64,000 bases of DNA, taken from positions 62,001 through 126,000 of the forward strand of contig JAEXNR010000017.1 in NCBI GenBank assembly GCA_023439505.1, written 5' to 3'. This stretch comes from Bacillota bacterium. Its GTDB lineage: Bacteria; Bacillota; Clostridia; Lachnospirales; Lachnospiraceae. Below the pieces are notes generated by a model. It was not told the origin of the DNA and did no database searches. It saw only the letters and a list, made by a program, of their open reading frames with translations. Positions 37,159 through 46,605 of the stretch are shown one piece after another. Position 1 is the stretch's first letter. Each line of letters opens with the position of its first letter. The translations under genes were made by a program, and so were the position numbers.

Positions 37159-37809
37159 ATGATAAAAGGCGTTATTTTTGATCTTGACGGAGTTTTGGTT
37201 TCGACAGACGAGTTGCATTATAAGGCTTGGAAGCGTTTGGCTGAGGAGCTTGGCATTATGAATTTTACAAAAGAAGATAACATGAAACAGAAGGGAGTCA
37301 GCAGAATGGAGTCCCTGGAAGTAGTCCTTCAAAAAGGGGTACGAACCTTTTCCGAGGAAGAAAAATCAGTACTGGCAGAAAGAAAAAACAGCTATTATGT
37401 TGCGCTCTTACAGGAATTGACCAGTGACGCGGTATTACCGGAAGTGATAGAGACGCTGGAGATGCTAAAGGAGAAAGAAATTCTGATTGGCGTTGGTTCG
37501 GTGAGCAAAAATACACCGATGATACTGGCTAAAACAAAATTGGATCAGTATATCGATAAAGTGAGCTGCGGTCTGGATATCACCAGATCGAAACCGGATC
37601 CTGAGGTATTCCTTGCAGCTGCCAAGAAACTAAATCTGCCAGGCAGTGAATGCCTGGTTGTGGAGGACTCAGCTGCCGGCATTGTAGCTGCTAAAGCAGC
37701 AAATATGAAATCCCTTGCCGTGGGACCGGAGTATAAACTGTTGGGGGCAGATTATCAGTCCCTGACACTGCTAAGTGAAGTGGACTGGGAAGTACTTTTA
37801 CAAAATTAA
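37159..37809 (+). CDS. pgmB: beta-Phosphoglucomutase
   Basis: 216 residues, HAD superfamily. The nucleophile and acid/base are in FDLDGVL (DxD), with cap domain hinge TDELHYKAWKRLAEE, and late motifs KPDPEVFLAAA and VVEDSAAGIVAAKAA. It converts beta-glucose 1-phosphate to glucose 6-phosphate, the expected step after GH65 phosphorolysis. The ATG at 37159 follows AAGGGA; an upstream in-frame ATG at 37135 lacks a ribosome site. Confidence 0.94.
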   Translation: MIKGVIFDLDGVLVSTDELHYKAWKRLAEELGIMNFTKEDNMKQKGVSRMESLEVVLQKGVRTFSEEEKSVLAERKNSYYVALLQELTSDAVLPEVIETLEMLKEKEILIGVGSVSKNTPMILAKTKLDQYIDKVSCGLDITRSKPDPEVFLAAAKKLNLPGSECLVVEDSAAGIVAAKAANMKSLAVGPEYKLLGADYQSLTLLSEVDWEVLLQN

Positions 37810-37827
37810 CGTAAGGAGGCGTATTTT

Positions 37828-39408
37828 ATGGAAGGAAAGAAACACAGGAAGGGGATCATCGAATGGGTGGTTGTAGCGGTGCTGGTCGTTATATTGGCGG
37901 GAACCTGCTATTACACCAAGGGAAAAATGGATGATGTGAAGAATGTCGAGGCACCTTTACCATCGGCAAAAATTGTGCTTTACGAGGGACCAAAATCTCT
38001 TAAGGACGCTGCGGCCGAAGACATTGCACTTGCAACAGAGTATCGGAGAGACTTTTCACTGATGCACTGTACGGATACTACGGTCAAGGTGGATGGTTAT
38101 GACTGTTATGTTTATGATACCAATGTAAATCTTAACAGATCCTGGTTTCCTGATTATCAGCCGCCGCAGTCCAGAACACCGGTTACCTATTTTGATTTTC
38201 AGGGAGAGGTTACGCTAGAGGTAAGTGTACCTGATATTGAGTTAAACGAAGTGAAAATCAGCCCGGTAGAAGATGGCATTGTTCCGGAGATTGATAAAGC
38301 AAATCATACGGTTAGATTTAAAATTACTGAGCCAAAGGCATATACCTTAACCTTTAATCAGTCTCCGGAGAGAGCAGTTCATATTTTTGCTAATCCGCTG
38401 GAAGTAAATCCTCCCAAAGAAGGAGATGAAAATGTTATTTATATCGGTCCCGGGGAATGGAAGATCGATGCCATTATGCTGGAAGATAACCAGACGCTGT
38501 ATCTTGCCGGAGGTGCGGTGGTACATAGTATTATCCAGGCAAATCACGCGAAGAACATTAAGGTAATGGGAAGAGGTATTATTGACGGTTCCACTTATAG
38601 AGGATGGCATGCAACCACTGCTATGGTTCCTCTCAAATTTGATAACTGCGACAATGTTGAAATACATGATATCATTGCCTTGAATCCCAATGCATGGGTG
38701 TGCAATGCGGAAGGCTCAAAGAACGGACTGATCGATGGCTTGAAGATCATATCCTCCAGGCCAAACGGCGATGGGATCACGCTTCAATCTGTGGAAAACT
38801 ACACCATTCAGAATTGTTTTGTAAGAAGCTGGGATGACTCACTGGTAGTTAAAAATTATTCCAAAGATTCTGACGCACATAACATTACCTTTAGAAATAA
38901 TCAGGTCTGGACAGACCTGGCCCAATCCTGTGAGATAGGATTTGAGACAAATAAAGGAATGAAGACAGATGCGAAAATCTATGATGTGAAGTTTGAAAAT
39001 ATCACAATATTAAATAATTATCATAAACCGGCCATTTCTATCCACAATGCAGATGATGCAACAGTATCGGATATCTCTTATAAGAATATCGTGATTGAGA
39101 ATGAAGAAATCGGGTCCGGTGACAGTGATAGTTCCTACCTGCTGGATTTTTGGATCATGCAGAATGGAAACTGGTCAAAAACTCCTGACAGGGGTCAGAT
39201 CAGGAATGTAACGGTGGATGGTCTGAAAGTTCTATCGGGTACGGATAAGGGATTAAAAATGAGAATTAAAGGATATGATGCGCAGCATACCGTAGAAAAT
39301 GTATCGATTAAGAATCTGGAGATTCTTGGTAATAAGATTACCGGCTTCGATTATAATAAGCTTAATATCATCGATGAGAATTCCACGAAAAATATTACCA
39401 TAGAATAG
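37828..39408 (+). CDS. Membrane-anchored beta-helix glycoside hydrolase, GH28/GH49-like
   Basis: 526 residues. An N-terminal membrane helix (WVVVAVLVVILAGTCYY) without a clear cleavage site suggests the enzyme stays anchored outside. A beta-sandwich (about 60-200) precedes a right-handed beta-helix with RPNGDGITLQS (D315) and SWDDSLVVKN (D336, D337). These are the positions of the acidic residues of clan GH-N (GH28 polygalacturonases, GH49 dextranases/isopullulanase). The GHG motif of GH28 is absent, with SCEIGFETN instead, which fits GH49 better. Next to GH65 phosphorylases a glucan-cleaving role, for example on dextran, is more likely than pectin. Confidence 0.8.
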   Translation: MEGKKHRKGIIEWVVVAVLVVILAGTCYYTKGKMDDVKNVEAPLPSAKIVLYEGPKSLKDAAAEDIALATEYRRDFSLMHCTDTTVKVDGYDCYVYDTNVNLNRSWFPDYQPPQSRTPVTYFDFQGEVTLEVSVPDIELNEVKISPVEDGIVPEIDKANHTVRFKITEPKAYTLTFNQSPERAVHIFANPLEVNPPKEGDENVIYIGPGEWKIDAIMLEDNQTLYLAGGAVVHSIIQANHAKNIKVMGRGIIDGSTYRGWHATTAMVPLKFDNCDNVEIHDIIALNPNAWVCNAEGSKNGLIDGLKIISSRPNGDGITLQSVENYTIQNCFVRSWDDSLVVKNYSKDSDAHNITFRNNQVWTDLAQSCEIGFETNKGMKTDAKIYDVKFENITILNNYHKPAISIHNADDATVSDISYKNIVIENEEIGSGDSDSSYLLDFWIMQNGNWSKTPDRGQIRNVTVDGLKVLSGTDKGLKMRIKGYDAQHTVENVSIKNLEILGNKITGFDYNKLNIIDENSTKNITIE

Positions 39409-39427
39409 GAGAAAGGAGTCTTTCATT

Positions 39428-40051
39428 ATGAAGATTTTAAGGAGAGGATTAATCGTCTTATTGGTAGTGGCAAATATCGGCTTAGTAATCTATGCTCTAA
39501 AGGGGATAAAAGAACCTGTTCAGGAAGTCCCCGCTCCCGATGTTAAAATCGTGAAGACGATTGAACAGACAAAAGCAATGGAACATCCGTATTTTAAGCC
39601 AAAGGAATATGTGGCTGAAATACCCGAAGGAGACAATATAGCACTGAAAAAACCGATTACATCCAATGGAGTAAACGATGTATATAAAGAAATCAGAGCA
39701 AACGATGGTGACGCTGCAGGAGCATCCTACTGGGAAGGTGTAAATAATTACCCCAACACCTTAACCGTAGATCTGGAACAGCCGGCAAAGATTCATTCGG
39801 TTCGTATTACCCTCTGTCCGTTACCAATCTGGGGAAAGAGAGTGCAAAATATTTCGGTGATGATCAGCAATGACGGGGCAAACTTTACGGAACTGGTTCC
39901 TGCCAGGGACTATACCTTTGATCCCAATGCCGGAAATGAGGCTACGATTTCCTTTGATGAGATAGAAACAAGATATGTTCAGCTGGTAATCACTTCCAAC
40001 ACCGGAGCGAACGGCGGTCAGGTAGCCGAATTTGAAGTATACAGCAAGTAA
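39428..40051 (+). CDS. Membrane-anchored F5/8 type C (discoidin) carbohydrate-binding protein
   Basis: 207 residues: an N-terminal membrane helix (GLIVLLVVANIGLVIYAL), a short linker, and one discoidin/CBM32-like domain (NIALKKPITSNG, ASYWEG, LTVDLEQPAKIHSVRI, RYVQLVIT). No catalytic domain. It follows the beta-helix hydrolase by 19 bases and likely holds substrate at the cell surface for it. Confidence 0.86.
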   Translation: MKILRRGLIVLLVVANIGLVIYALKGIKEPVQEVPAPDVKIVKTIEQTKAMEHPYFKPKEYVAEIPEGDNIALKKPITSNGVNDVYKEIRANDGDAAGASYWEGVNNYPNTLTVDLEQPAKIHSVRITLCPLPIWGKRVQNISVMISNDGANFTELVPARDYTFDPNAGNEATISFDEIETRYVQLVITSNTGANGGQVAEFEVYSK

Positions 40052-40087
40052 CATCAACAACAGGTACAATGTCTTTTAACACATATC

Positions 40088-40126
40088 AAAAAGCTGATAA
40101 GCGGTTTTTGCTTATCAGCTTTTTTA
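40088..40126 (+). terminator. Intrinsic terminator of the glucan locus
   Basis: A 13-base perfect stem AAGCTGATAAGC/GCTTATCAGCTT with loop GGTTTTT, followed by TTTTTT. Among the strongest terminators of the window. Confidence 0.92.
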
Positions 40127-40238
40127 TTAGGAAATTCATTTTATTCCAACGTACTTTGAGAAGCACAATGGCGGTAAAAAATGTATGAATCTCTTAATTC
40201 GGTACATAATTAAAATAGTATAGTCTCAATATAATAAC

Positions 40239-40289
40239 CGGGTCGATTATTTTGATCCGGTCTTTGCCTGAAGATATCTTTTATCAGGC
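40239..40289 (+). other. Two hairpins in the leader of the activase gene
   Basis: CCGGGTC...GATCCGG (40239-40260) and GCCTGA...TCAGGC (40266-40289) lie between a TATAAT box (40230-40235) and the ATG at 40323. Neither is followed by a T run. A structured leader is possible; no known class was recognised. Confidence 0.4.
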
Positions 40290-40322
40290 ATTTATCATAA
40301 GCACTGAATTAGGAGTTTATCA

Positions 40323-43300
40323 ATGGAAAAGTATAGCATGGGTATAGATATAGGATCAACAACGGTGAAAGTTGTTGTTTTAGATAAAGATCATTCACTG
40401 GTGTTTCATGCGTATGAGAGGCACTTATCCGATATAAAAGGAACCTTGATACGAATGATTCAAACGTGTTGTGAAGCCCTGGGAGATATAACAATGACGG
40501 TATGTATTACCGGATCAGGCGGATTATCTGTCTCTAAATGGCTGGAAGTCAATTTTATTCAAGAAGTAATCGCATGTGCGAAAGCAGTTGAAGTCAGGAT
40601 CCCCGATACAGATGTGGTGATTGAGTTGGGTGGGGAAGATGCCAAAATCACCTATTTTAAGGGAACAATGGAACAAAGAATGAATGGCAGCTGTGCCGGA
40701 GGAACCGGTGCATTTATCGATCAGATGGCTGTCCTGCTCCATACGGATGCCATAGGACTAAATGAATATGCAAAGAAGCATCAGATCCTGTACCCAATCG
40801 CTTCCAGATGCGGTGTGTTTGCAAAGACAGATGTACAGCCGCTGATCAATGAAGGGGCCAGGAAAGAAGATATTGCAGCCTCCATATTACAGGCAGTGGT
40901 CAATCAGACCGTAGGCGGTCTTGCCTGCGGAAAACCCATCCGTGGAAAGGTTGCTTTTCTTGGAGGCCCCCTCTATTTTTTATCAGAACTGAGGAAGCGA
41001 TTTAAAGAAACGTTACATTTGGAAGATGAGGATGCACTGGCTCCGGAGAACTCGCAGCTTTTTGCAGCGCTTGGCGCGGCTTTGTCTGCTGATTCCAGGG
41101 AACGTGAGCCACTTACTTTATATGAATTTGCAGGAAAGGTTCGTCAGATATATCATTTTCGGGAAGAAGAGGTGCCATATCTGCAACCGCTGTTTCAGGG
41201 GGAAGAGGATTATCTCGAATTTAAAATAAGACATGAGAAAGCTGATGTGAAACGGGGAGAATTATCAGAATACCACGGGCATGTATTCTTAGGGATTGAT
41301 GCAGGTTCTACCACAACAAAGGTTGCTTTGATCGGAGAGGAGGGCGAACTGCTTTATTCCTACTATGGAGGGAATGAAGGAAATCCGCTGATGAAATTAA
41401 TCACACTGATGAAGGAGCTTTATGAGCAGCTGCCCAAGGATGTTGTGATAGCGAAAAGTGCGGTGACAGGATATGGAGAGGCACTGATGAAAGCAGCGCT
41501 GCATGTGGATATCGGAGAGATTGAAACAATAGCTCATTATAAGGCCGCAGCGTATTTTCTTCCCGGCGTTGATTTTATTCTTGATATTGGTGGTCAGGAT
41601 ATGAAATGTCTTAGAGTAAAGAATGGCTCGATTGACAGCATCCTGCTGAATGAAGCCTGCTCCTCCGGGTGCGGTTCCTTTCTGGAAGGGTTTGCCGGTT
41701 CTTTGCATATGACTGCACAAGAATTTGCCAGAGAAGCTTTATTTGCGACGCACCCGGTGGATTTGGGAACGAAGTGCACCGTCTTTATGAATTCAAAAGT
41801 AAAGCAGGCCCAGAAAGAAGGCGCTAAGATATCAGATTTATCCGCCGGATTATCCTATTCTGTTATTAAAAATGCATTGCATAAAGTAATCAAGGTACGA
41901 GATGAAAAGGATCTTGGATCTCAAATCATTGTACAGGGAGGCACATTCTATAATGATGCGGTATTGCGAAGCTTTGAACTCATCTCAGGGAAAGAGGTTG
42001 TGCGTCCTAAAATTGCAGGATTAATGGGAGCTTATGGTGCGGCATTGATTGCCAGGGAACGATATGCTGAGGGCGAGGAGACCACATTGCTTACCGGCAC
42101 ACGTTTAAGCAATTTTACAATGACCTCTACCAATAAAAGATGTAAGAACTGTACAAATCAATGTCTGTTAACCGTGAACAGCTTTTCTGATCAAGAGACC
42201 TTTATTGCCGGGAATCGATGTGAACGGGGACTTGGTCAAACGCAGCAGAGCAGCGTAACGCTTCCGAATTTGTATGAGTATAAATATCGGAGAACATTTG
42301 CGTATCATCCGTTGGAGCAGAATAAAGCAATGCGGGGAACCATCGGTATTCCACGGGTATTAAATATTTATGAAAATTATCCGTTCTGGTTTACCTTACT
42401 CACCAGTTTAGGATTTCGGGTGATTCTGTCCTCGCCCTCCGGTAAGAAGTTATATGAGAAAGGATTGGAGACCATCCCGTCGGAATCCGTTTGTTATCCG
42501 GCAAAGCTTTGCCATGGGCATATTAAGGATCTGATTGACAAAGGAATTAAAACGATATTTTATCCTTCCGTTGTATATGAGAAACGGGAGTATCAGGATG
42601 TTAATAACCATTACAATTGTCCGGTTGTTATCTCCTACCCGGAAGTAATCAGAAATAATATGGATGAATTGAAAGAGGAGGGAATTAAATTTATTTCACC
42701 CTTTTTCTCCCTGGATCATGAGAAAGTGCTGGTCAGGAGAATCGTAGAAGAATTTCATGAATTTGATGTAACGAAAGAAGAGGCAAAACGGGCTGTGACA
42801 GCTGCCGTAAGGGAAAGAAAAGTGTATAAAAATGAGATACACAAAAAGGGAGAGGAAGTGCTCTCTTATCTGAAGGAATATAACAAAAAAGGAATCGTAT
42901 TATGCGGAAAGCCCTATCATGTAGATCCGGAAATTAATCATGGAATCGCGGATATGATTTTATCCTATGGAATGGCTGTACTTACAGAAGACAGCATTGC
43001 CCACCTTGCAGACTTAAAACATAAATTAAGGGTGGTAGATCAATGGGCATATAATTCCAGACTCTACCGGGCGGCCGCACTTGTAGCTCAGGAGCCATGT
43101 TTGGAACTGATTCAGCTAAATTCCTTTGGGTGCGGTCTGGATGCGGTGACCACCGATCAGATCGCAGAACTGCTGCTTACCGGAGGAAAATTATATACCA
43201 TGTTAAAAATTGATGAGGGGAATAATCTGGGTGCCGCAAAAATCAGAATCCGGTCATTAATTGCTGCTGTACAGGAACGGGAGAGGAGAAAAGCGTGTTA

Positions 43301-44549
43301 TAAGGAAGAAGAAGATACCGATTATCACCCTGTTTTTACAAAGAAGATGAGAAAATCCCATACCATACTTGCGCCCCAGATGGCTCCCATTCATTTTCAA
43401 TTGGTACAGGAAGCTGCCAGAGCTTGTGGCTATCATCTTGAGATTTTGCCGGCGCAGGATAAGTCTGCAATTGAGGAAGGGCTTAAATATGTGAATAATG
43501 ACGCCTGCTATCCTGCAATTATCATGATCGGACAAGTTGTGCAGGCACTTAAATCAGGAAAATATGATGTGAGCCATACGGCTGTTATCATCAGCCAGAC
43601 CGGCGGTGGATGCAGAGCTACGAACTACATCGCATTTCTGAAACTGGGACTGAAGCAGGCCGGGTTTCCCATGGTACCGATCATTTCACTGAATACAGTT
43701 GGATTGGAGAAGCAGCCAGGATTTAAATTTTCTATCAGTATGATAAATCGGTGTATTATGGCACTTGTCTATGGGGATCTTTTCATGAGGGTTTTGTACC
43801 GGACGAGACCTTATGAACGATTTCCGGGATCTGCAGATCTGCTGTTTGATAAATGGATGGAAGCAGCTATAGGGATCATCCGATCTGGCAGCAGAAGGAG
43901 CTTCAACCGCAGCATCAGAAATATAATCCGGGAATTCGATCACCTGGAATTGCTGGATATCAAGAAGCCAAGAGTTGGAGTGGTGGGAGAGATATTGGTA
44001 AAATATCATCCCACTGCCAATAATGATATTGTGAAATTGATAGAAGAAGGAGGAGCAGAGGCAGTTGTACCCGATCTTATGGATTATTTCTTATATTCTA
44101 CTTATAATGCGGGATTCAGACATCAATATCTTGCCGGGAAGAGAGTAACAAAGGTGCTCAGTGATCTGGCCAAATCCTATATCATGAGGTATCGCAGGAT
44201 TATCAAAAAGGAGCTGGAGAACAGCACCCGCTTTCTTGCACCGACCCCCATTGAGGAACTGGCCGAATTGGCATCCAGCATGGTCTCGCTTGGGAATCAA
44301 ACAGGGGAAGGATGGCTTGTAACCGCTGAAATGCTGGAATTTATCCAGCAGGGGACCAGCAATATCATATGTGTTCAGCCACTGGCCTGCCTTCCAAATC
44401 ATGTTACGGGGAAAGGAATGTTTAAACCGCTAAAGGACAAATATCCGATGGCAAATATAATGCCCATTGATTATGATCCCGGGATTTCCAGTGTCAATCA
44501 GCTAAACCGCATCAAGTTAATGTTATCCATTGCAATAAAAAACCTGTAG
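40323..44549 (+). CDS. 2-Hydroxyacyl-CoA dehydratase activase-like giant protein
   Basis: 1408 residues. Two ASKHA ATPase domains in tandem: GIDIGSTTVKVVVLD (residue 7 on) with CAGGTGAFIDQM, and GIDAGSTTTKVALIG (about 327 on) with ACSSGCGSFLEGFA; the cysteines correspond to the Fe-S site of HgdC/BcrAD-type activases. Then a cysteine cluster KRCKNCTNQC, a DUF2229 domain (GTIGIPRVLNIYENYPFW) and a HgdB-like dehydratase-type C-terminal domain. The architecture is known in anaerobes as acyl-CoA dehydratase activase-related protein; the reaction is unknown. It stands alone. Confidence 0.9.
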   Translation: MEKYSMGIDIGSTTVKVVVLDKDHSLVFHAYERHLSDIKGTLIRMIQTCCEALGDITMTVCITGSGGLSVSKWLEVNFIQEVIACAKAVEVRIPDTDVVIELGGEDAKITYFKGTMEQRMNGSCAGGTGAFIDQMAVLLHTDAIGLNEYAKKHQILYPIASRCGVFAKTDVQPLINEGARKEDIAASILQAVVNQTVGGLACGKPIRGKVAFLGGPLYFLSELRKRFKETLHLEDEDALAPENSQLFAALGAALSADSREREPLTLYEFAGKVRQIYHFREEEVPYLQPLFQGEEDYLEFKIRHEKADVKRGELSEYHGHVFLGIDAGSTTTKVALIGEEGELLYSYYGGNEGNPLMKLITLMKELYEQLPKDVVIAKSAVTGYGEALMKAALHVDIGEIETIAHYKAAAYFLPGVDFILDIGGQDMKCLRVKNGSIDSILLNEACSSGCGSFLEGFAGSLHMTAQEFAREALFATHPVDLGTKCTVFMNSKVKQAQKEGAKISDLSAGLSYSVIKNALHKVIKVRDEKDLGSQIIVQGGTFYNDAVLRSFELISGKEVVRPKIAGLMGAYGAALIARERYAEGEETTLLTGTRLSNFTMTSTNKRCKNCTNQCLLTVNSFSDQETFIAGNRCERGLGQTQQSSVTLPNLYEYKYRRTFAYHPLEQNKAMRGTIGIPRVLNIYENYPFWFTLLTSLGFRVILSSPSGKKLYEKGLETIPSESVCYPAKLCHGHIKDLIDKGIKTIFYPSVVYEKREYQDVNNHYNCPVVISYPEVIRNNMDELKEEGIKFISPFFSLDHEKVLVRRIVEEFHEFDVTKEEAKRAVTAAVRERKVYKNEIHKKGEEVLSYLKEYNKKGIVLCGKPYHVDPEINHGIADMILSYGMAVLTEDSIAHLADLKHKLRVVDQWAYNSRLYRAAALVAQEPCLELIQLNSFGCGLDAVTTDQIAELLLTGGKLYTMLKIDEGNNLGAAKIRIRSLIAAVQERERRKACYKEEEDTDYHPVFTKKMRKSHTILAPQMAPIHFQLVQEAARACGYHLEILPAQDKSAIEEGLKYVNNDACYPAIIMIGQVVQALKSGKYDVSHTAVIISQTGGGCRATNYIAFLKLGLKQAGFPMVPIISLNTVGLEKQPGFKFSISMINRCIMALVYGDLFMRVLYRTRPYERFPGSADLLFDKWMEAAIGIIRSGSRRSFNRSIRNIIREFDHLELLDIKKPRVGVVGEILVKYHPTANNDIVKLIEEGGAEAVVPDLMDYFLYSTYNAGFRHQYLAGKRVTKVLSDLAKSYIMRYRRIIKKELENSTRFLAPTPIEELAELASSMVSLGNQTGEGWLVTAEMLEFIQQGTSNIICVQPLACLPNHVTGKGMFKPLKDKYPMANIMPIDYDPGISSVNQLNRIKLMLSIAIKNL

Positions 44550-44610
44550 AAAGGACTATTGACAAGGATGATACGCAGGGCTTGTTAAAATATAGTAGAA
44601 ATATTTATAT

Positions 44611-44662
44611 GCCGGCTTTATCATAGACTGTCAAAATAAATGGTAAAACCGGCGTGATTTTA
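44611..44662 (+). terminator. Intrinsic terminator after the activase gene
   Basis: GCCGGCTTTATCA pairs with TGGTAAAACCGGC (44641-44653) using GU pairs, then a T-containing tail. Placed 62 bases after the stop. Confidence 0.6.
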
Positions 44663-44789
44663 TACTGTTGTTTGCTTCATGCGAGGTTCCGTGCGTCCTT
44701 GACGATCAGAGGGTACGGTGCTAGAATGGAGTTGTTGCTTTTATAAATATAATGGATACAGATATGAAACTTAAATGGGAGGAGCCTAT

Positions 44790-46490
44790 TTGAAAACCAT
44801 ACTTTTTTATCTAAAACCCCATCGTTTCCGTATAGCCTATGGATTATTCATGAAAGGGATGGGAACCTTTATGGATCTGGGGCTCCCCTGGGTGCTAGCA
44901 TATATCATCGATGATATTATTCCATTTCAGCAGGTGAGCCTGATTCTCTGGTGGGGACTGGTGATGCTGGGACTATCCGTGGCGGCAAGAAGCTTTAATG
45001 TCATAGCAAATCGAATGGCAGCGAAAGTAGCACGCAATTCTGTGGAGGTATTACGACACGATTTGTTTGTTAAGATACAGAGTCTTTCCGGCACCCAGGT
45101 GGATTATTTTACAATTCCTTCTCTGGAATCCAGAATGACTTCAGACACCTATAATATACATAATATGATCGGTATGATGCAGCGGATCGGTATCAGGGCA
45201 CCGATCATTTTAATTGGAGGAGTCATCATAACGAGTACATTGGAGCCTGTACTAACCCTGGTATTAATTGGTACTTTACCGTTTCTGGGGATGAGTGTAT
45301 ACCTTGTTTCAAAGAAAGGAATACCTCTTTATACAGGATTACAGGTTACCATTGACCGGATGATTCGGGTAGTACGAGAGAATATCAGTGGTGTCAGGGT
45401 GATTAAAGCATTATCAAAAGGTGATTTCGAAAAAAGAAGATTTACCGAAATTAACCATGAAGTATCGTACAAGGAACTACAGGCAGAGACGGTAATGGCC
45501 ATTACGAATCCAATTATGAATATGATATTAAATCTGGGTTTAACATTTGTAATTGTTGCAGGTGCCTATCGAGTAAATGCGGGCGCCTCTGAGCCGGGCA
45601 AAATTGTCGCTTTTCTTTCCTATTTTACGATCATGCTCCATGCAGTCATGGCGATTACCCGAATTTTTGTGATATCCTCCAAAGCCTTGGCATCATCAAA
45701 AAGAATTACACAGGTACTGGACGCCCCGCCGGATCTGAGTGTGATAGAGGCCCGGTTATACCCGACGGCATATCATATTGAATTTCACCATGTCTCTTTT
45801 TCCTATACACAGGAGCCATATGTCACAGAGATTGATTTCCATATCAAAAAAGGAGAAAGTCTGGGGATCATCGGTTCAACAGGAGCCGGGAAGACAACTC
45901 TGGTTAATTTATTAATGCGTTTTTATGATGTCGATGCTGGCAGGATAACCATTGATGGCAGGGATGTAAGGAACTTTGATGAAAAGGAACTGCGAAGAAA
46001 ATTTGGTGTGGTTTTTCAAAATGACATTCTCTTCGCCGATCAAGTCAGCGAAAATATTAAATTAGGGAGAGCATTGTCCCGGGAGGATATTATAAGAGCG
46101 CTGGAACATGCACAGGCGTTGTCCTTTGTTGAACAATTGAATGACAAATCCAATGATATACTTGCCATGAGAGGAAGTAATCTGAGCGGGGGGCAGAAAC
46201 AGCGTCTTTTGGTTGCCAGGGCATTGGCCGGACATCCGGAAATCCTGATTTTAGATGATTCCTCCAGTGCACTTGATTATAAAACGGATGCTATGCTTCG
46301 CAAAGAAATCAGAGAACATTATAAAGATACCACAACAATTATCATAGCGCAAAGAATTAGTTCCGTTATGAAGCTGGATCATATTCTGGTGATGGAAGAG
46401 GGTCGTATGGCTGGATTTGGAACACATGAAGATCTGTTAAAGTCTTGTGAAATATATCAGGAAATCTATCAATCGCAATTCAAATCATAA
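44790..46490 (+). CDS. ABC exporter half-transporter, degenerate-Walker-B subunit
   Basis: 566 residues: six-helix type I exporter domain (about 1-310) then an ATPase (about 330-566). Walker A IIGSTGAGKTTL, canonical signature LSGGQKQRLLVA, but Walker B ends LILDDSSSALD: the catalytic Glu is Asp. Such subunits pair with a partner carrying the normal Glu, which the next gene does. The first in-frame ATG at 44775 has no ribosome site, while GGGAGGAG lies correctly before TTG 44790, so TTG is preferred. Substrate unknown; multidrug, lipid or peptide are possible. Confidence 0.9.
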   Translation: MKTILFYLKPHRFRIAYGLFMKGMGTFMDLGLPWVLAYIIDDIIPFQQVSLILWWGLVMLGLSVAARSFNVIANRMAAKVARNSVEVLRHDLFVKIQSLSGTQVDYFTIPSLESRMTSDTYNIHNMIGMMQRIGIRAPIILIGGVIITSTLEPVLTLVLIGTLPFLGMSVYLVSKKGIPLYTGLQVTIDRMIRVVRENISGVRVIKALSKGDFEKRRFTEINHEVSYKELQAETVMAITNPIMNMILNLGLTFVIVAGAYRVNAGASEPGKIVAFLSYFTIMLHAVMAITRIFVISSKALASSKRITQVLDAPPDLSVIEARLYPTAYHIEFHHVSFSYTQEPYVTEIDFHIKKGESLGIIGSTGAGKTTLVNLLMRFYDVDAGRITIDGRDVRNFDEKELRRKFGVVFQNDILFADQVSENIKLGRALSREDIIRALEHAQALSFVEQLNDKSNDILAMRGSNLSGGQKQRLLVARALAGHPEILILDDSSSALDYKTDAMLRKEIREHYKDTTTIIIAQRISSVMKLDHILVMEEGRMAGFGTHEDLLKSCEIYQEIYQSQFKS

Positions 46491-46537
46491 TTTATTTAAT
46501 TATTGATGCAAACGTTATTCGTAATTTTAAGATATTC

Positions 46538-46564
46538 CGGGGGGAATATTTTGATATGCCCCCC
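46538..46564. other. GGGGGG/CCCCCC hairpin between exporter genes
   Basis: GGGGGG (46539-46544) and CCCCCC (46559-46564) with nested ATAT pairs form a strong hairpin with no T run, between the two exporter genes. It may stabilise or tune the mRNA segment. Confidence 0.5.
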
Positions 46565-46605
46565 AATCCAGAAATGGCCGTTTGTAAGAAAGGGGAATGG
46601 TACTT

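Noticed and set aside
37828..39408. Pectin-degrading polygalacturonase
   Set aside because: The GHG motif of GH28 is not visible and the surrounding genes handle alpha-glucosides, so the GH49-like reading is preferred, though not proven.
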